The notes beneath the pieces were generated by a model. That model was not told the origin of the DNA, did no database searches, and was given only the letters and a program-made list of their open reading frames with translations. A stretch of 64,000 bases of DNA from Endozoicomonas elysicola (GTDB lineage: Bacteria > Pseudomonadota > Gammaproteobacteria > Pseudomonadales > Endozoicomonadaceae), in assembly GCF_000710775.1 (NCBI RefSeq), contig NZ_JOJP01000001.1, forward strand, positions 3,998,001 through 4,062,000, written 5' to 3'. The position numbers were made by a program, and so were the translations under genes. Each line of letters begins with the position of its first letter. Positions within the stretch are counted from its first letter, which is position 1. Below are positions 17,875-27,282 of the stretch, piece after piece.

Positions 17875-19245
17875 CTAACGGACCCCAAGTTTCTTCAAGG
17901 TCGAAGAGGTGAAATAAGAAAGCTCTTTCTGTTCGCGGTTAACAACCATCGGTGGGTGCGGGTTACGCAGCTCATTCGCGAAGTATTCCCGTGAAATCAG
18001 ATCGTGGTGTATGGTTGAACGACGATCCATTCCTGGCATATCAAAGAGATTTAGCGAATTAACCATGGTCGTACGCCACAACTCATCACGGTTATCGTAC
18101 TGGTCTATGGCGATAGGGTTCCACTGGTCTTCATCGATAAACAGAACACGAGTCTTATAAACATTACGCTCGCCTTCTTTCAGCTCGGCTTTGACCACCC
18201 AGACCCGATGCAGTTCATAACGCATAAACTCTGGATTTGGGTGACCTTTGGTCAACAGTTCATCAAGGCTGACATCCGGACTTTCAAAGCGATAAGCGTT
18301 GTAAGGAATGTACATCTCCTGCTTGCCGATCAACGTCCAGTTGTACTTATCAGTAGCACCGTTAAAGCCGTAGGACTCATCAGTGGTACGCCAGTTACCC
18401 AGGCCTGCCGGTGAATCATATTTAACCGTTGGCGCTCGGCGGACACGACGAATACCAGGTGTATAGCTCCAGGCAGCCCGTGGTTCAGCACTCTGATTCA
18501 CAAATTCATGAACCAGCACGGTCTTGCCTTTTTCCCGGGTCGGCGCCAGGGCTTTAATAATTGAAGCGGAACGCGGAAGCTCTTCTTTCTGGAAGGTTTC
18601 GAAATCCAGTTCCGGATTAAAGTAAGGCGCTATCCGGGTAAAATCACTCACCCCTTCCAAACGGGTGCCGTTGCGATAAACAACTGCATCCGTAATTCGG
18701 TAATCCGAGTAATAAGGCCAGTTATTGAAAGCCATATTCCAAATCACTTCCAAAGGACCCTGGGGAATAGGAAAAGGCACACTGCCAAAAGCATTCAGTA
18801 CACCATTGCCGTCTGATGTCAGCTCAGCACGGGTAGCATTGGCACGAACCTGTTGGATACTGAAGTCCGAATACATGGCATCCCGATGAGTCGGATAGAC
18901 CGGCATTTTAAACGTCTTAGGGTACGTTTTGAACAGGGCCTGCATCCCCGGAGTCAGCTTATCTTTGTGCTGATCCATATTGTCCGCAGTGATCACAAAC
19001 AGTGGTTTCTCATCAGCATAAGGATCCGGATAATGATCACCGGGCTTATAGCTGGCGGGTGGTTTGAAGTTCGGATTCCAGGCTGGAATGGTACCGTCGG
19101 CATTGCCCGCCATCTCGGCACCAAATGGAGTCAAGTCCTTGCCCAGACGAGCGGCTTCCTGCTCACTCACTTTGGCGGATACAGAAGTGGCCATCAGGGT
19201 CATCCCTGCCATGGTCACAGCCAGTAAAGATTTTGTTATTTTCAT
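17875..19245 (-). CDS. DUF1329 family exported protein
   Basis: 456 residues with signal peptide MKITKSLLAVTMAGMTLMATSVSA. The mature start KVSEQEAARLGKDLTPFGAEMAGNADGTIPAW is the DUF1329 signature. The family has a LolA/LolB-like fold and is found next to DUF1302 genes in clusters for degradation of hydrophobic compounds, which fits a periplasmic carrier role; this is inference. It follows the DUF1302 gene by 19 bases, so the two form one transcription unit ending at the terminator at 17815-17840. GGAGAG precedes its ATG. Confidence 0.92.
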   Translation of the reverse strand: MKITKSLLAVTMAGMTLMATSVSAKVSEQEAARLGKDLTPFGAEMAGNADGTIPAWNPNFKPPASYKPGDHYPDPYADEKPLFVITADNMDQHKDKLTPGMQALFKTYPKTFKMPVYPTHRDAMYSDFSIQQVRANATRAELTSDGNGVLNAFGSVPFPIPQGPLEVIWNMAFNNWPYYSDYRITDAVVYRNGTRLEGVSDFTRIAPYFNPELDFETFQKEELPRSASIIKALAPTREKGKTVLVHEFVNQSAEPRAAWSYTPGIRRVRRAPTVKYDSPAGLGNWRTTDESYGFNGATDKYNWTLIGKQEMYIPYNAYRFESPDVSLDELLTKGHPNPEFMRYELHRVWVVKAELKEGERNVYKTRVLFIDEDQWNPIAIDQYDNRDELWRTTMVNSLNLFDMPGMDRRSTIHHDLISREYFANELRNPHPPMVVNREQKELSYFTSSTLKKLGVR

Positions 19246-19264
19246 TATTATCTCTCCAGGCGAT

Positions 19265-20857
19265 TTAGAAGGAGTACTTCAGGTTAACGGATACAAAGTC
19301 ACGGTCAGTGTACTGATTCTCTTCATAAGACCCGAAGTAGGCACTGTAGTTGATACCCGCTTCCCACTGAGTCTTATAAATAAACTTGGTACCCACACTG
19401 ACACGGTCAGAGTTCTGGCCACGGGTAAAGCCACCGGCAGCAGAGTTACCATTAATGTTATGGCTGAAGTTGACTGGTACTTCCATATTGGTACCGGGGA
19501 AGACACTGTTGTACTTCAGGGTTACAGAGCCTGCGATACCAGCACCAGACTCATCCATGGTGATATCAGCATAACCTGGTAATTCATTGTTGTTGTTGAT
19601 GCCGCGTACTTCGTTATAGCCAAATTCGCCAGAGAAGACGACATCATCGGCAACAGCAGAAGCACCAAAGGAATGAATCACAGAAACCTGAGCCTGTAGC
19701 GTATCCGCTCGACGGATGGCATCAGTACTCGTATTGAAGCCGGCTGGATTCACAGCCGCATCTTTACGATAGGCAATTTCACCACCAACATTGGTATCAC
19801 CAATCAAAGTGCTGAAGCTAAACCCAATAAGTTTAATATCTTCAATAAATTCTTTGTGATAGGGCTGAATGATACCCACTGGACCAGGATTAAAAATAAT
19901 TTCTCTTTCACCAAGAACAATGGAAGGGTTTTTATCGTGATAGTTAATATAATAAAGCCCGAAGTCAGTGCCGTACCCTAGATTCTCTGCATAATAATTT
20001 AATGCGACACCCCACTGCCCTGTATCTCTTGCATCAATATCTGTTTCTCTTGGCATAGTAGTGGGTAACTGCTGCCCAACAACAAGAAGACTATCTCCTG
20101 CATTATCCAGACTATCACTGGCTCCAAAATAACTACCTGCCTCACTGACTTCATTCTGTGCCCATTCCCACTGGCTATAGGCAGCAACACTGAGAGTGTC
20201 ATTGATATCATACTGTGCAAAGACCTGACCAACAGGAAGCAGAATATCTTTAACTTCAACACCAGGAACGGTTGTCTTGGTTGCATCGGCCGGACTCATT
20301 GCAGAACTGATACCCGGAATAAAGAGGCTTTCACCCCAGCTCACGACCTGCTTACCCACTCGCACATTTAAAAGCTGATCTCGGATATCAAAAGAGCCAT
20401 AAACAAAGGCATCAAGAATCCGAGCATCAGAGCCATGAGCATCTCTTACTTCTTCACTGAAGCCATCATGATTTCCATTGCCGTTAAATGTAGCTTCGGA
20501 ATCATTATCATTAGTGCCGTAGTAGGCTCCATCATAGAAAGCACTACCACGGATAAAAGCACCATAATTCTTATACTGAATATCGGCTTCACTCAACACC
20601 GAGAAGCGATTATTGACCATGGCACCTTTTTTGAAATTACGGTTACCATCATCGTTATTAATATCAGCCAGGGCTTCAGCATCCTGCTCACTCACCCGCC
20701 ATCCAGCACTGTAACCCACCGTCGTATCCCAGTGAACAGTGACCTCATCAGCAGGCTCGAAAGAGAGGGCATAACTGTTCTGAACAGCACCGGTAGCCAC
20801 CGCGGCAGACACAGCCAACGCCAGGATCGACTTCCTTGGTATTATTGTGTTTTGCAT
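19265..20857 (-). CDS. DUF1302 family outer-membrane protein
   Basis: 530 residues from the ATG at 20857; upstream in-frame codons exist, but this start gives a proper signal peptide (MQNTIIPRKSILALAVSAAVATGAVQNSYA) and has GAGAAG before it. The mature start LSFEPADEVTVHWDTTVGYSAGWRV and QLLNVRVGKQVVSWGESLFIPGIS are typical DUF1302 sequences. The protein is beta-rich and ends with phenylalanine (SVNLKYSF), so it is a predicted outer-membrane barrel. The partner DUF1329 gene is 19 bases downstream. Together they are inferred to import or hold a hydrophobic substrate. Confidence 0.92.
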   Translation of the reverse strand: MQNTIIPRKSILALAVSAAVATGAVQNSYALSFEPADEVTVHWDTTVGYSAGWRVSEQDAEALADINNDDGNRNFKKGAMVNNRFSVLSEADIQYKNYGAFIRGSAFYDGAYYGTNDNDSEATFNGNGNHDGFSEEVRDAHGSDARILDAFVYGSFDIRDQLLNVRVGKQVVSWGESLFIPGISSAMSPADATKTTVPGVEVKDILLPVGQVFAQYDINDTLSVAAYSQWEWAQNEVSEAGSYFGASDSLDNAGDSLLVVGQQLPTTMPRETDIDARDTGQWGVALNYYAENLGYGTDFGLYYINYHDKNPSIVLGEREIIFNPGPVGIIQPYHKEFIEDIKLIGFSFSTLIGDTNVGGEIAYRKDAAVNPAGFNTSTDAIRRADTLQAQVSVIHSFGASAVADDVVFSGEFGYNEVRGINNNNELPGYADITMDESGAGIAGSVTLKYNSVFPGTNMEVPVNFSHNINGNSAAGGFTRGQNSDRVSVGTKFIYKTQWEAGINYSAYFGSYEENQYTDRDFVSVNLKYSF

Positions 20858-21188
20858 TATCAACTTCTCGATCGGTTTATTATTGTTGTTGTCATTCGAC
20901 TGGGGCTGATCGTCAATGCTGCTGGCGCGCATTTGAATTTATTCGGTTTATCAATCAGCACTGCCATGAAAATCTACTAACCGGCCAGCATCTTCCCCCG
21001 CCAGATTCCCACTGTTATCTACCATAAGTCTGTATCCGGCCATCAGCAATGACAAAAACGGCCAAAGCTGTTCCACCAATTTTATGGAATTCTTTTTTAA
21101 CCACAGAGAGCACAAAGATCACAAAGAAAAAGACGAGATTAAATGAACTAAAAATAGTTTACGGGTACATCCAGAGAGAGCCCGTTAA
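20858..21188. other. gap upstream of the DUF1302 gene
   Basis: About 330 bases without a gene. They hold the leader of the DUF1302-DUF1329 unit and a half-copy of the accacagagagcacaaag repeat at 21099-21129. No promoter could be assigned with confidence. Confidence 0.5.
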
Positions 21189-21217
21189 TAAAAAAGCCGG
21201 AATCAACCGGCTTTTTT
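21189..21217 (-). terminator. terminator of the propeller-like exported protein gene
   Basis: AAAAAGCCGG (21191-21200) pairs with CCGGCTTTTT (21207-21216), with T-rich sequence following on both strands. It lies about 26 bases beyond the stop of the gene ending at 21243. Confidence 0.85.
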
Positions 21218-21242
21218 ATCAGTTTTAAATACGCAATAGTAA

Positions 21243-22928
21243 TTAATTGCTGGCTGTATTCAGAACTTCATCTTTTCTTGGTTTCAAGCGTACCTTGCCA
21301 AAAGAAGTACCAAAAAAGATATGACCATCTTCATCGAGCAATACGCCGGCAAACAACGTATTATAACGCTCGTCACCCAGCACATAATGAAAGACAGACT
21401 CACCAGTAGACCAGTTAATGCCTTCAAGCGTCCATTTACCGTTCCTGGCTCCTGTTGTATAGAGCATATCAGACCCGGCACTGACCAGAGGCATGGCATT
21501 CGGTGAACTTAACGAGGTATTTACCCAGGCATTTTCCAGACGTTGCTTTTCAGGGTTCCAGGCGAACTTCTGAATACCGTAAGGCTGATACTCTTCACGA
21601 GTCCCGAGAAACCCGTTTAGTAACATGGCGGCTTTCTCTGGAAAATACCAGGGCATTTTGGGCGTATTATTGACCATTACCGCACCATATCCAGATACCA
21701 CGACCGATTGCTCTGACTGAACTGACAGCTCAGGGTCGCCCATATCAACGCGGATAATACCGGCAACACGACGATCATTGGCTTTCGGTAATTTTTCCCA
21801 ACTGGCAGGAATCTCATTCCTCCAGTAGAGCAGAAGGTTCATTTTCTTATCACCATCAGTGATAACAACAAATTGATCTTCATCACCAAAACCCATCAGG
21901 CTGGGCGTAGACCCGGTACCCTGTCCAGCCGTATTGCTGTACTGAACAGCCCATGCTCCATCTTTTTCATCAATAGACAGCTGCTCATTTTTCCAGATCA
22001 CTTTATGCATATGATTCTGGGAAGCGACATAGATACCGCTTTCATCAACCGCCTGACCATTCCGAACCCAGCCTTTACCGGTAACACCGGTAGCAGCATT
22101 CTCTGCATCTTCTTCTACAGCATATTTCAGACGAACCACACGCTCTTCAGAGAAGTCTTTTTTAACAGAAACGATATAACCGTGTTCAGTAGCAAAGACA
22201 ATCCAGCCATCGAAGGTCATATTCATGCCAATCATCAATCCACTGACCGAATCAGGCATTGACCACTGACGTTTTTTTACAATTTTGCTTTTTGAATCAT
22301 CAGGGTCGGCATCACCGTAAACTGTAATACCCCGACCACCATTGTCACCAATATAGTAATCGTGATTGTTATCCAGCAACGTGTAGACACCGGAGAGTTC
22401 CTTAAACATATCGGCCTGTTTAAAGGCAAAATACATGGCGGAAATCCCTTCTCGGGAGCGCAGCTCTTCTAATGCATTTTCAATTTCAGGACGACTGAAT
22501 GTCTTTCCTTCGACGGAATAGCGATCAATAATATTGAAGCTGTCGTGCTCTGCCTTGAATACCCCATTAGCACCATTACTCCAGAGCACTCTTTTTCCGT
22601 CAGGGTAAACGCCTGAGATACTGGTACCAAACTGGAAGGGGCCAGTATGACGATACTGCAACTCAAAATCATCCAGTGTACGCGACGGCCCAACCGGACC
22701 GGGCTGGGGAACCGAATCCTGCTGGGCTGAAGTGGTATGACCGATAGGGTTGGTGGAGTCCGCCAGATGCGGATTACGAGGCGCCGGATTAGCTGCATCA
22801 ACCTGACCAGCAGCAAAAAGACTACCAACCAAAAGAGCACTAATTCCAAGACTTCGAGAACGTTTACAGCATAAAGCAGTCGAGCGAAAGACTTCCCCAA
22901 AAAGGGATTTACGGCTTGTTATATCCAT
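21243..22928 (-). CDS. exported propeller-like protein of the hydrophobic-compound island
   Basis: 561 residues. It begins with a basic, long signal sequence (hydrophobic stretch LGISALLVGSLFAAGQVDA) and then a Pro-rich linker. The remainder has repeated short strands ending in patterns such as DGWIVFATEHGYIVSVKKD, ESGIYVASQNHMHKVIW and DGHIFFGTSFGKVRL, which look like beta-propeller blades. No catalytic motif was seen. It lies between luxR and the DUF1302 gene on the same strand and is likely periplasmic. I do not recognise a named family; similar propeller proteins accompany DUF1302/DUF1329 genes in my recollection. Confidence 0.75.
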   Translation of the reverse strand: MDITSRKSLFGEVFRSTALCCKRSRSLGISALLVGSLFAAGQVDAANPAPRNPHLADSTNPIGHTTSAQQDSVPQPGPVGPSRTLDDFELQYRHTGPFQFGTSISGVYPDGKRVLWSNGANGVFKAEHDSFNIIDRYSVEGKTFSRPEIENALEELRSREGISAMYFAFKQADMFKELSGVYTLLDNNHDYYIGDNGGRGITVYGDADPDDSKSKIVKKRQWSMPDSVSGLMIGMNMTFDGWIVFATEHGYIVSVKKDFSEERVVRLKYAVEEDAENAATGVTGKGWVRNGQAVDESGIYVASQNHMHKVIWKNEQLSIDEKDGAWAVQYSNTAGQGTGSTPSLMGFGDEDQFVVITDGDKKMNLLLYWRNEIPASWEKLPKANDRRVAGIIRVDMGDPELSVQSEQSVVVSGYGAVMVNNTPKMPWYFPEKAAMLLNGFLGTREEYQPYGIQKFAWNPEKQRLENAWVNTSLSSPNAMPLVSAGSDMLYTTGARNGKWTLEGINWSTGESVFHYVLGDERYNTLFAGVLLDEDGHIFFGTSFGKVRLKPRKDEVLNTASN

Positions 22929-22971
22929 TGTCGCAATGCTTCTTTTTTTATAGTTGTTTTTAGATCCCAGA

Positions 22972-23014
22972 TTCCAAAGATTAAACAGAACTATGCTGGA
23001 AAATATCTTTGGAA
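22972..23014. promoter_or_regulatory. 10-bp inverted repeat upstream of the propeller gene
   Basis: ttccaaagat (22972-22981) is perfectly inverted as atctttggaa (23005-23014), 44 bases upstream of the ATG at 22928. It may be a protein-binding site or a leader hairpin. Confidence 0.35.
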
Positions 23015-23144
23015 CAATGCCCGTACCTTAAAATCAAAGCCAACAAACAAACAATAACAAAATCGGCCACAAAAAAAGCTTTTCTGAAACAACGAAAAAC
23101 ACAAAGAAAGTGTTCATGGTTTTCTAAGTCAGGCACACACCCTC

Positions 23145-23168
23145 ATTCCCACGGCACTCCGTGGGAAT
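23145..23168. repeat. REP-like palindrome (attcccacgg-cact-ccgtgggaat)
   Basis: Perfect 10-bp arms around a 4-base loop in the luxR-propeller gap. The arms resemble the 'ttcccacg...cgtgggaa' palindromes dispersed in Pseudomonas-like and marine gammaproteobacterial genomes. Confidence 0.6.
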
Positions 23169-23227
23169 ATCTACCTGATAACAGAAGACATACTCAACCA
23201 CACAGGAGAAGGGAAAGAGTTAATGTA

Positions 23228-24358
23228 CTATCCCAGCGTGGCAACACTTTTCAGAATCAAACGTACCAACATGGTCTGACGGGTAACGCCTGTTTTTGAA
23301 AAAATAGAACGAAGGTGCGCTCTGGCAGTATTCCGGCTAATCCCAAGCTCTTCAGCGGTTTCATCCAGAGTAAGTCCATTCGCCAGAATCATTGCCAACT
23401 GAGCTTCAGCCGGAGTCAAATCAAACAACGTTTTCACAATATCCCTGGGGGCTTGAGAATGCTGATCCGGATCGCCCACAAACAAGACAACAGAAGGTGT
23501 ATGTTTAGCCTTAGACCATTGAGAAGGGGGTACAGAACGAACCACAATACCCAGATCACTCTTGCCTGAAGGTCTTTGCACTCTAAGCGCTTCCACTACG
23601 GATGGCTGATTGTCATTCTGTGCAGCCAATACATCTCGTATCAATTCCTTCAAACGCCGGGTATCACGGCTGCTGCCGACCTGAAGAGAACCACCAATCA
23701 GCTCAATGCCATCCTTCGCCTTCAAAAGATCGCCCGCCACCTGATTGCTTTGCAGAACCTTGGCTTCTTCATCAAGGATAATGGTACCTACCGCAAGCTG
23801 ATTAACGGCCCCGGCATAAAGATTTCTCTCGGTTTCAATTCGCCCCAGCTGGGTATGCAGCTCAATAGCCTCCTGAAGATGAGGAACCAGCAACTCAACC
23901 AGTTCCTTATCACCCGCATTAAAGTTTTCACCTTGATAACCACGGCTGATTCTCAAACTGTACTTCGCGCCATTCTCTGTACTGATATCAACACCAAGCA
24001 CATGAAACACATCCATGGGCTCGAGAAACTGTCGACAATATTCAGAATTTATACGCTCATTGCCAGAAATAAATTCGTCAAGACTGACAACTTTTGCACT
24101 GGGCAAGTCAACAAAAGGGTCCATCGCGTAAAAATGACTGTTATAGGAAGCGACAAAATCTTTTCCGGTAGAACCAGTGGTAAGAAAAAGACCATCATGG
24201 TCATCAGTGGGAGGGCTAATAACAATCGTCACATAGTTAGCATCCAGCTTACTTTGTAGACGATCAAGAAAGCCCGACCATGGAACGCTTTCCAGAATCC
24301 CCTGATACAGGGCTTTAATTAACCGGCTAAACTCTTCAATATCGATGGTATATTTCAT
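23228..24358 (-). CDS. LuxR family transcriptional regulator
   Basis: 376 residues. The C-terminal helix-turn-helix is clear: LTPAEAQLAMILANGLTLDETAEELGISRNTARAHLRSIFSKTG, the LuxR/GerE pattern. The N-terminal 290 residues contain a segment (TIILDEEAKVLQSNQVAGDLL) that looks like a PAS-type sensor domain, so it probably senses a ligand. It is in the middle of the island and transcribed with the propeller/DUF1302/FadL side. A 20-base palindrome (24381-24400) directly before its ATG suggests autoregulation. The effector ligand is unknown. Confidence 0.9.
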   Translation of the reverse strand: MKYTIDIEEFSRLIKALYQGILESVPWSGFLDRLQSKLDANYVTIVISPPTDDHDGLFLTTGSTGKDFVASYNSHFYAMDPFVDLPSAKVVSLDEFISGNERINSEYCRQFLEPMDVFHVLGVDISTENGAKYSLRISRGYQGENFNAGDKELVELLVPHLQEAIELHTQLGRIETERNLYAGAVNQLAVGTIILDEEAKVLQSNQVAGDLLKAKDGIELIGGSLQVGSSRDTRRLKELIRDVLAAQNDNQPSVVEALRVQRPSGKSDLGIVVRSVPPSQWSKAKHTPSVVLFVGDPDQHSQAPRDIVKTLFDLTPAEAQLAMILANGLTLDETAEELGISRNTARAHLRSIFSKTGVTRQTMLVRLILKSVATLG

Positions 24359-24380
24359 AATTTATTCTTTTTTTACTCAT

Positions 24381-24400
24381 TATCGTCTAAGCGGACGATA
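24381..24400. promoter_or_regulatory. palindromic operator candidate in front of luxR
   Basis: TATCGTC-taagcg-GACGATA is a perfect 7-bp inverted repeat with a 6-base spacer, 23 bases upstream of the luxR start. A related site (ATCGTC-tgataa-GACTAA) lies at 32071-32088 upstream of the metallo-beta-lactamase gene. Confidence 0.45.
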
Positions 24401-24530
24401 AAAAACCGAGATAGCTTGTGCTAATTTAACAAAAAAGAATTAAAAAAACTGTACGCATTGTGTTTTTTCTATAAATCATCTCAACCTTACTCTTAATTCG
24501 CAGGACTCATACTACCCGCAAATTAGAGAG

Positions 24531-25181
24531 CTACACAAAATCATTAAGAATCACATTGGATATTTTCTGCAAAAGCGCTGTTTGCTGATCCAGACAGGAG
24601 TCAGAAAAGGCATCCCTGCCTGATATCTGCTCAAACAATTTAGCGGATGTAAAATAACCAAGACAGAGGTTAAACCAGTTCACAATAATCAATGCCACTT
24701 CAACATCGGTTGCATTTTTTTTAATCTGTAAATGGCGAAATAACTGCTGCCCTCGCACCACCAGACTGGATAACCACTCTTCCAGCCAGACACCACCAGA
24801 ACCATCAGACTGCAAAAAACTGTCAGTAGAGAGTGCTCTTTGTAGCAAGATAACGACATGAGGAGAGCGGGAAAGCAGGCGAAACATCACGGCAGGAAGA
24901 AGCTCAATCTGCGCCTTATCAATTTCGCTGACTGATAACATATTATCCATTGTATCCGCCAGCGGTCTGAGCGCCCGCTCCAGAACCTGCCGGTAAAGTT
25001 CATCTTTGCTCTTAAAATGACGATAGAGGCCTGGTTCACGAATACCAACGTCACCCGCCACTTCCCTCAAACTCGTACCACTGTATCCCTTTAATGCAAA
25101 AATACGCTCAGAGACGTCCAGTATTTTTTGAGCAGTTCGCTCACCTTTGGTCATTTTTTTATCAGCAATCACATCAGTCAT
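24531..25181 (-). CDS. TetR family repressor, divergent from the Rieske genes
   Basis: 216 residues. The N-terminal helix-turn-helix region is typical: AQKILDVSERIFALKGYSGTSLREVAGDVGIREPGLYRHFKSKDELY. The C-terminal ligand domain is not assignable. It is divergent to the dioxygenase genes, with a 112-base gap containing two operator-like repeats (25191-25206 and 25235-25250). It is therefore the likely repressor of those genes and of itself, released by the substrate or a product. Confidence 0.92.
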   Translation of the reverse strand: MTDVIADKKMTKGERTAQKILDVSERIFALKGYSGTSLREVAGDVGIREPGLYRHFKSKDELYRQVLERALRPLADTMDNMLSVSEIDKAQIELLPAVMFRLLSRSPHVVILLQRALSTDSFLQSDGSGGVWLEEWLSSLVVRGQQLFRHLQIKKNATDVEVALIIVNWFNLCLGYFTSAKLFEQISGRDAFSDSCLDQQTALLQKISNVILNDFV

Positions 25182-25190
25182 GACCTAAAT

Positions 25191-25250
25191 GTTATCAGCG
25201 ATTAACTTTTTTTCAAACAAGGCATTGATAAAAAGTTAATGTGTGATAAC
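25191..25250. promoter_or_regulatory. paired operator between TetR and the dioxygenase genes
   Basis: GTTATCAgcgATTAAC (25191-25206) and GTTAATgtgTGATAAC (25235-25250) are the same site in opposite orientation, each with flanking T5/A5. Their centres are 44 bases apart, about four helical turns, fitting cooperative binding of two repressor dimers. The region must also carry both promoters, but no clear -35/-10 pair was identified. Confidence 0.65.
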
Positions 25251-25293
25251 TTTTACCAGCGAATCGCTTATTACAATAACAAAGGAACACACC

Positions 25294-26601
25294 ATGCCGA
25301 TGGACTTACCACTGAGCAAGCTGGTCAGCGACGATGGCAGTCATGTTCACCGCAAGATATTTACTGACCCCGCGCTTTACGAACTGGAGAAACAACACAT
25401 CTTCAGTAAAACCTGGATATACATGGGGCACGAAAGCCAGATCCCGAAAGTCGGGGACTTTATTACTAGCTTCATCGCTGAAACACCGGTCATCGTTTCC
25501 CGCGCTGGCGACAAAGAAATCTACGTCACCATCAATAGCTGCAGTCATCGCGGTGTTCCGGTCTGTCGCGCCGACCAGGGCAACACACGTCGCTTTGTCT
25601 GCCCTTATCACAGCTGGACCTTTAATAATAAAGGCGATCTGGTATCAATCCCTCAGGAAAGAAAGGTCTGCAATAAGCCTGACAAAGCAGAGCTTGGCCT
25701 GAAGCGAGTTCCCAGGGTTGAAACCTACAAAGGACTGATCTTTGCCTGCATGGATGAAAATGTAGAGCCTTTGACAGACTTTCTTGGTGAGATGGCCTGG
25801 TATCTTGACTGCTTCTTTGACCGTTTTGATGGCGGTATTGAGGTTATTGGCAGCCCCCACAAATGGACCATTAACTGCAACTGGAAACTCCCCGTTGAAA
25901 ACCATCTTGGGGATATCGGTCATGGCCCCTACCTTCACGGCTCCATTCTACAAGGCACGCCTCAAGTACAGGAACTGGAAGACACCGGCCTGAACGTAGT
26001 TCCAAAGCCTGGCCACGGACTTTCCGTCCGACTGATGCCTGAAGGCACACCGGACGAAATGTGTATGTTTGGCATGGATGGTGTTGCCGGCATGGACCCA
26101 GAGGTCAACCAGTACCTTAGAGAAAGCCATAAGAAAGTCACTGAGCGCCTGGGGGAAGTGCGCTCTAGACTGAAACCCCTCTGTTACAGCGTTTTCCCGA
26201 ACCTGTCGTTCCTCTGGCCAAATATGACCCTGAGAACCAGCCATCCCCGTGGGCCTGGTCAAATTGAATACTGGTCATGGTTCGTGATCGAGAAGAATGC
26301 GCCAGAACACATTAAGGAAAAACTAAAAATCCATTACACCATGATGTTTGGCCCCGGCGGCCTTCTGGAAGGTGAAGATGCCGAAGCCTGGTCACAACAG
26401 TTCAGCGGTAGCAATATCGATTATGCCGATGATCGGACCTATTACTACGGCCTTGGCCTTGATGAAGAGGAAAGTCATCCGGAAATCCCTGGCAAAGTTG
26501 GCAGCTGTTTTAACGAGCACTACGCCAGAGAATTCTACCTGCAGTGGCGTCAGCGACTGGAACAGGGTATCCAGGAAACTTCCAAGCTGGAGATCAAATA
26601 A
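25294..26601 (+). CDS. Rieske non-heme iron aromatic-ring-hydroxylating dioxygenase, alpha subunit
   Basis: 435 residues from ATG 25294 (AAAGGA 10 bases upstream; the frame extends to 25243 without support). The Rieske [2Fe-2S] ligands are C83/H85 and C103/H106 (NSCSHRG and CPYHSW). The mononuclear iron site is D207, H210 and H215 in GDIGHGPYLH, the spacing of naphthalene dioxygenase. It should insert both atoms of O2 into an aromatic or other cyclic substrate as the large catalytic subunit. The beta subunit gene overlaps by one base. Ferredoxin and reductase are not encoded here, so electrons must come from elsewhere. Confidence 0.95.
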   Translation: MPMDLPLSKLVSDDGSHVHRKIFTDPALYELEKQHIFSKTWIYMGHESQIPKVGDFITSFIAETPVIVSRAGDKEIYVTINSCSHRGVPVCRADQGNTRRFVCPYHSWTFNNKGDLVSIPQERKVCNKPDKAELGLKRVPRVETYKGLIFACMDENVEPLTDFLGEMAWYLDCFFDRFDGGIEVIGSPHKWTINCNWKLPVENHLGDIGHGPYLHGSILQGTPQVQELEDTGLNVVPKPGHGLSVRLMPEGTPDEMCMFGMDGVAGMDPEVNQYLRESHKKVTERLGEVRSRLKPLCYSVFPNLSFLWPNMTLRTSHPRGPGQIEYWSWFVIEKNAPEHIKEKLKIHYTMMFGPGGLLEGEDAEAWSQQFSGSNIDYADDRTYYYGLGLDEEESHPEIPGKVGSCFNEHYAREFYLQWRQRLEQGIQETSKLEIK

Positions 26602-27146
26602 TGACCGAAATTACCCGTGACCTGATCAGTGACGTTGAGCAGTTTTATTACCGTGAAGCCCGGATACTGGATAACCGTGAATATCAGCAGTGGTTGAGAC
26701 TGGTGACCACTGACGTTGAATATCGAGTGCCTGTTCGCTATATCCCTCAACCGGATCCCAAGAAAAAGGAAACCGAAGCATTCTTGAGCGTGGAGCAGGA
26801 ACTGAGCCAGGGACTTGAACCCGACTTCAGAAAAGAGAACTTTTTTATTCTTTCGCTCAGAGTAATGCGCGCCTTCAAGCTGAACTCCTGGACGGATAAT
26901 CCTCCTGCCAGAACACGTCGTTTTATCAGCAATGTTGAAGTGTTACCGGCAGAGCAGGAAGGCTACTATGAGGCCTATAGCAACACGATGATCTACTACA
27001 GTCGCCACCAGAAAGACAATCACACTTTCACTGCACAGAGAAAGGACCTTCTTCGTTTAGAAAAAGGTGAACTCAAGATTGCTAAACGAGAGGTCATCAT
27101 TGACTGGAATGTAATTACGGGACCATCACTGAGTATTTTCTACTGA
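26601..27146 (+). CDS. ring-hydroxylating dioxygenase, beta subunit
   Basis: 181 residues, start ATG 26601 overlapping the alpha stop codon (taATGa), so translationally coupled. MTEITRDLISDVEQFYYREARILDNREYQQWLRLVTTDVEYRVPVR is the usual N-terminus of the small subunit (NdoC/BphE type, cystatin-like fold), and the C-terminus ends RDLLRLEKGELKIAKREVIID. It has a structural role in the alpha3beta3 hexamer. No further gene follows in this unit; a 136-base gap separates it from the ankyrin-repeat gene. Confidence 0.93.
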   Translation: MTEITRDLISDVEQFYYREARILDNREYQQWLRLVTTDVEYRVPVRYIPQPDPKKKETEAFLSVEQELSQGLEPDFRKENFFILSLRVMRAFKLNSWTDNPPARTRRFISNVEVLPAEQEGYYEAYSNTMIYYSRHQKDNHTFTAQRKDLLRLEKGELKIAKREVIIDWNVITGPSLSIFY

Positions 27147-27282
27147 GTGTACAGTCTCCAAAGAAGGCCTCTGAAATCAGGAGCCTTCTCCCCCCACCTA
27201 AAAAGCAACACATTACCTATTTAGCAAACTATATTCTGCTTTCGTCTTAGAAACTATCAAACTACAAGGCAGTCTCGGAACA

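Noticed and set aside
20435..20980. 181-residue plus frame opposite the DUF1302 gene
   Set aside because: Antisense shadow of a well-supported gene with signal peptide and barrel pattern.
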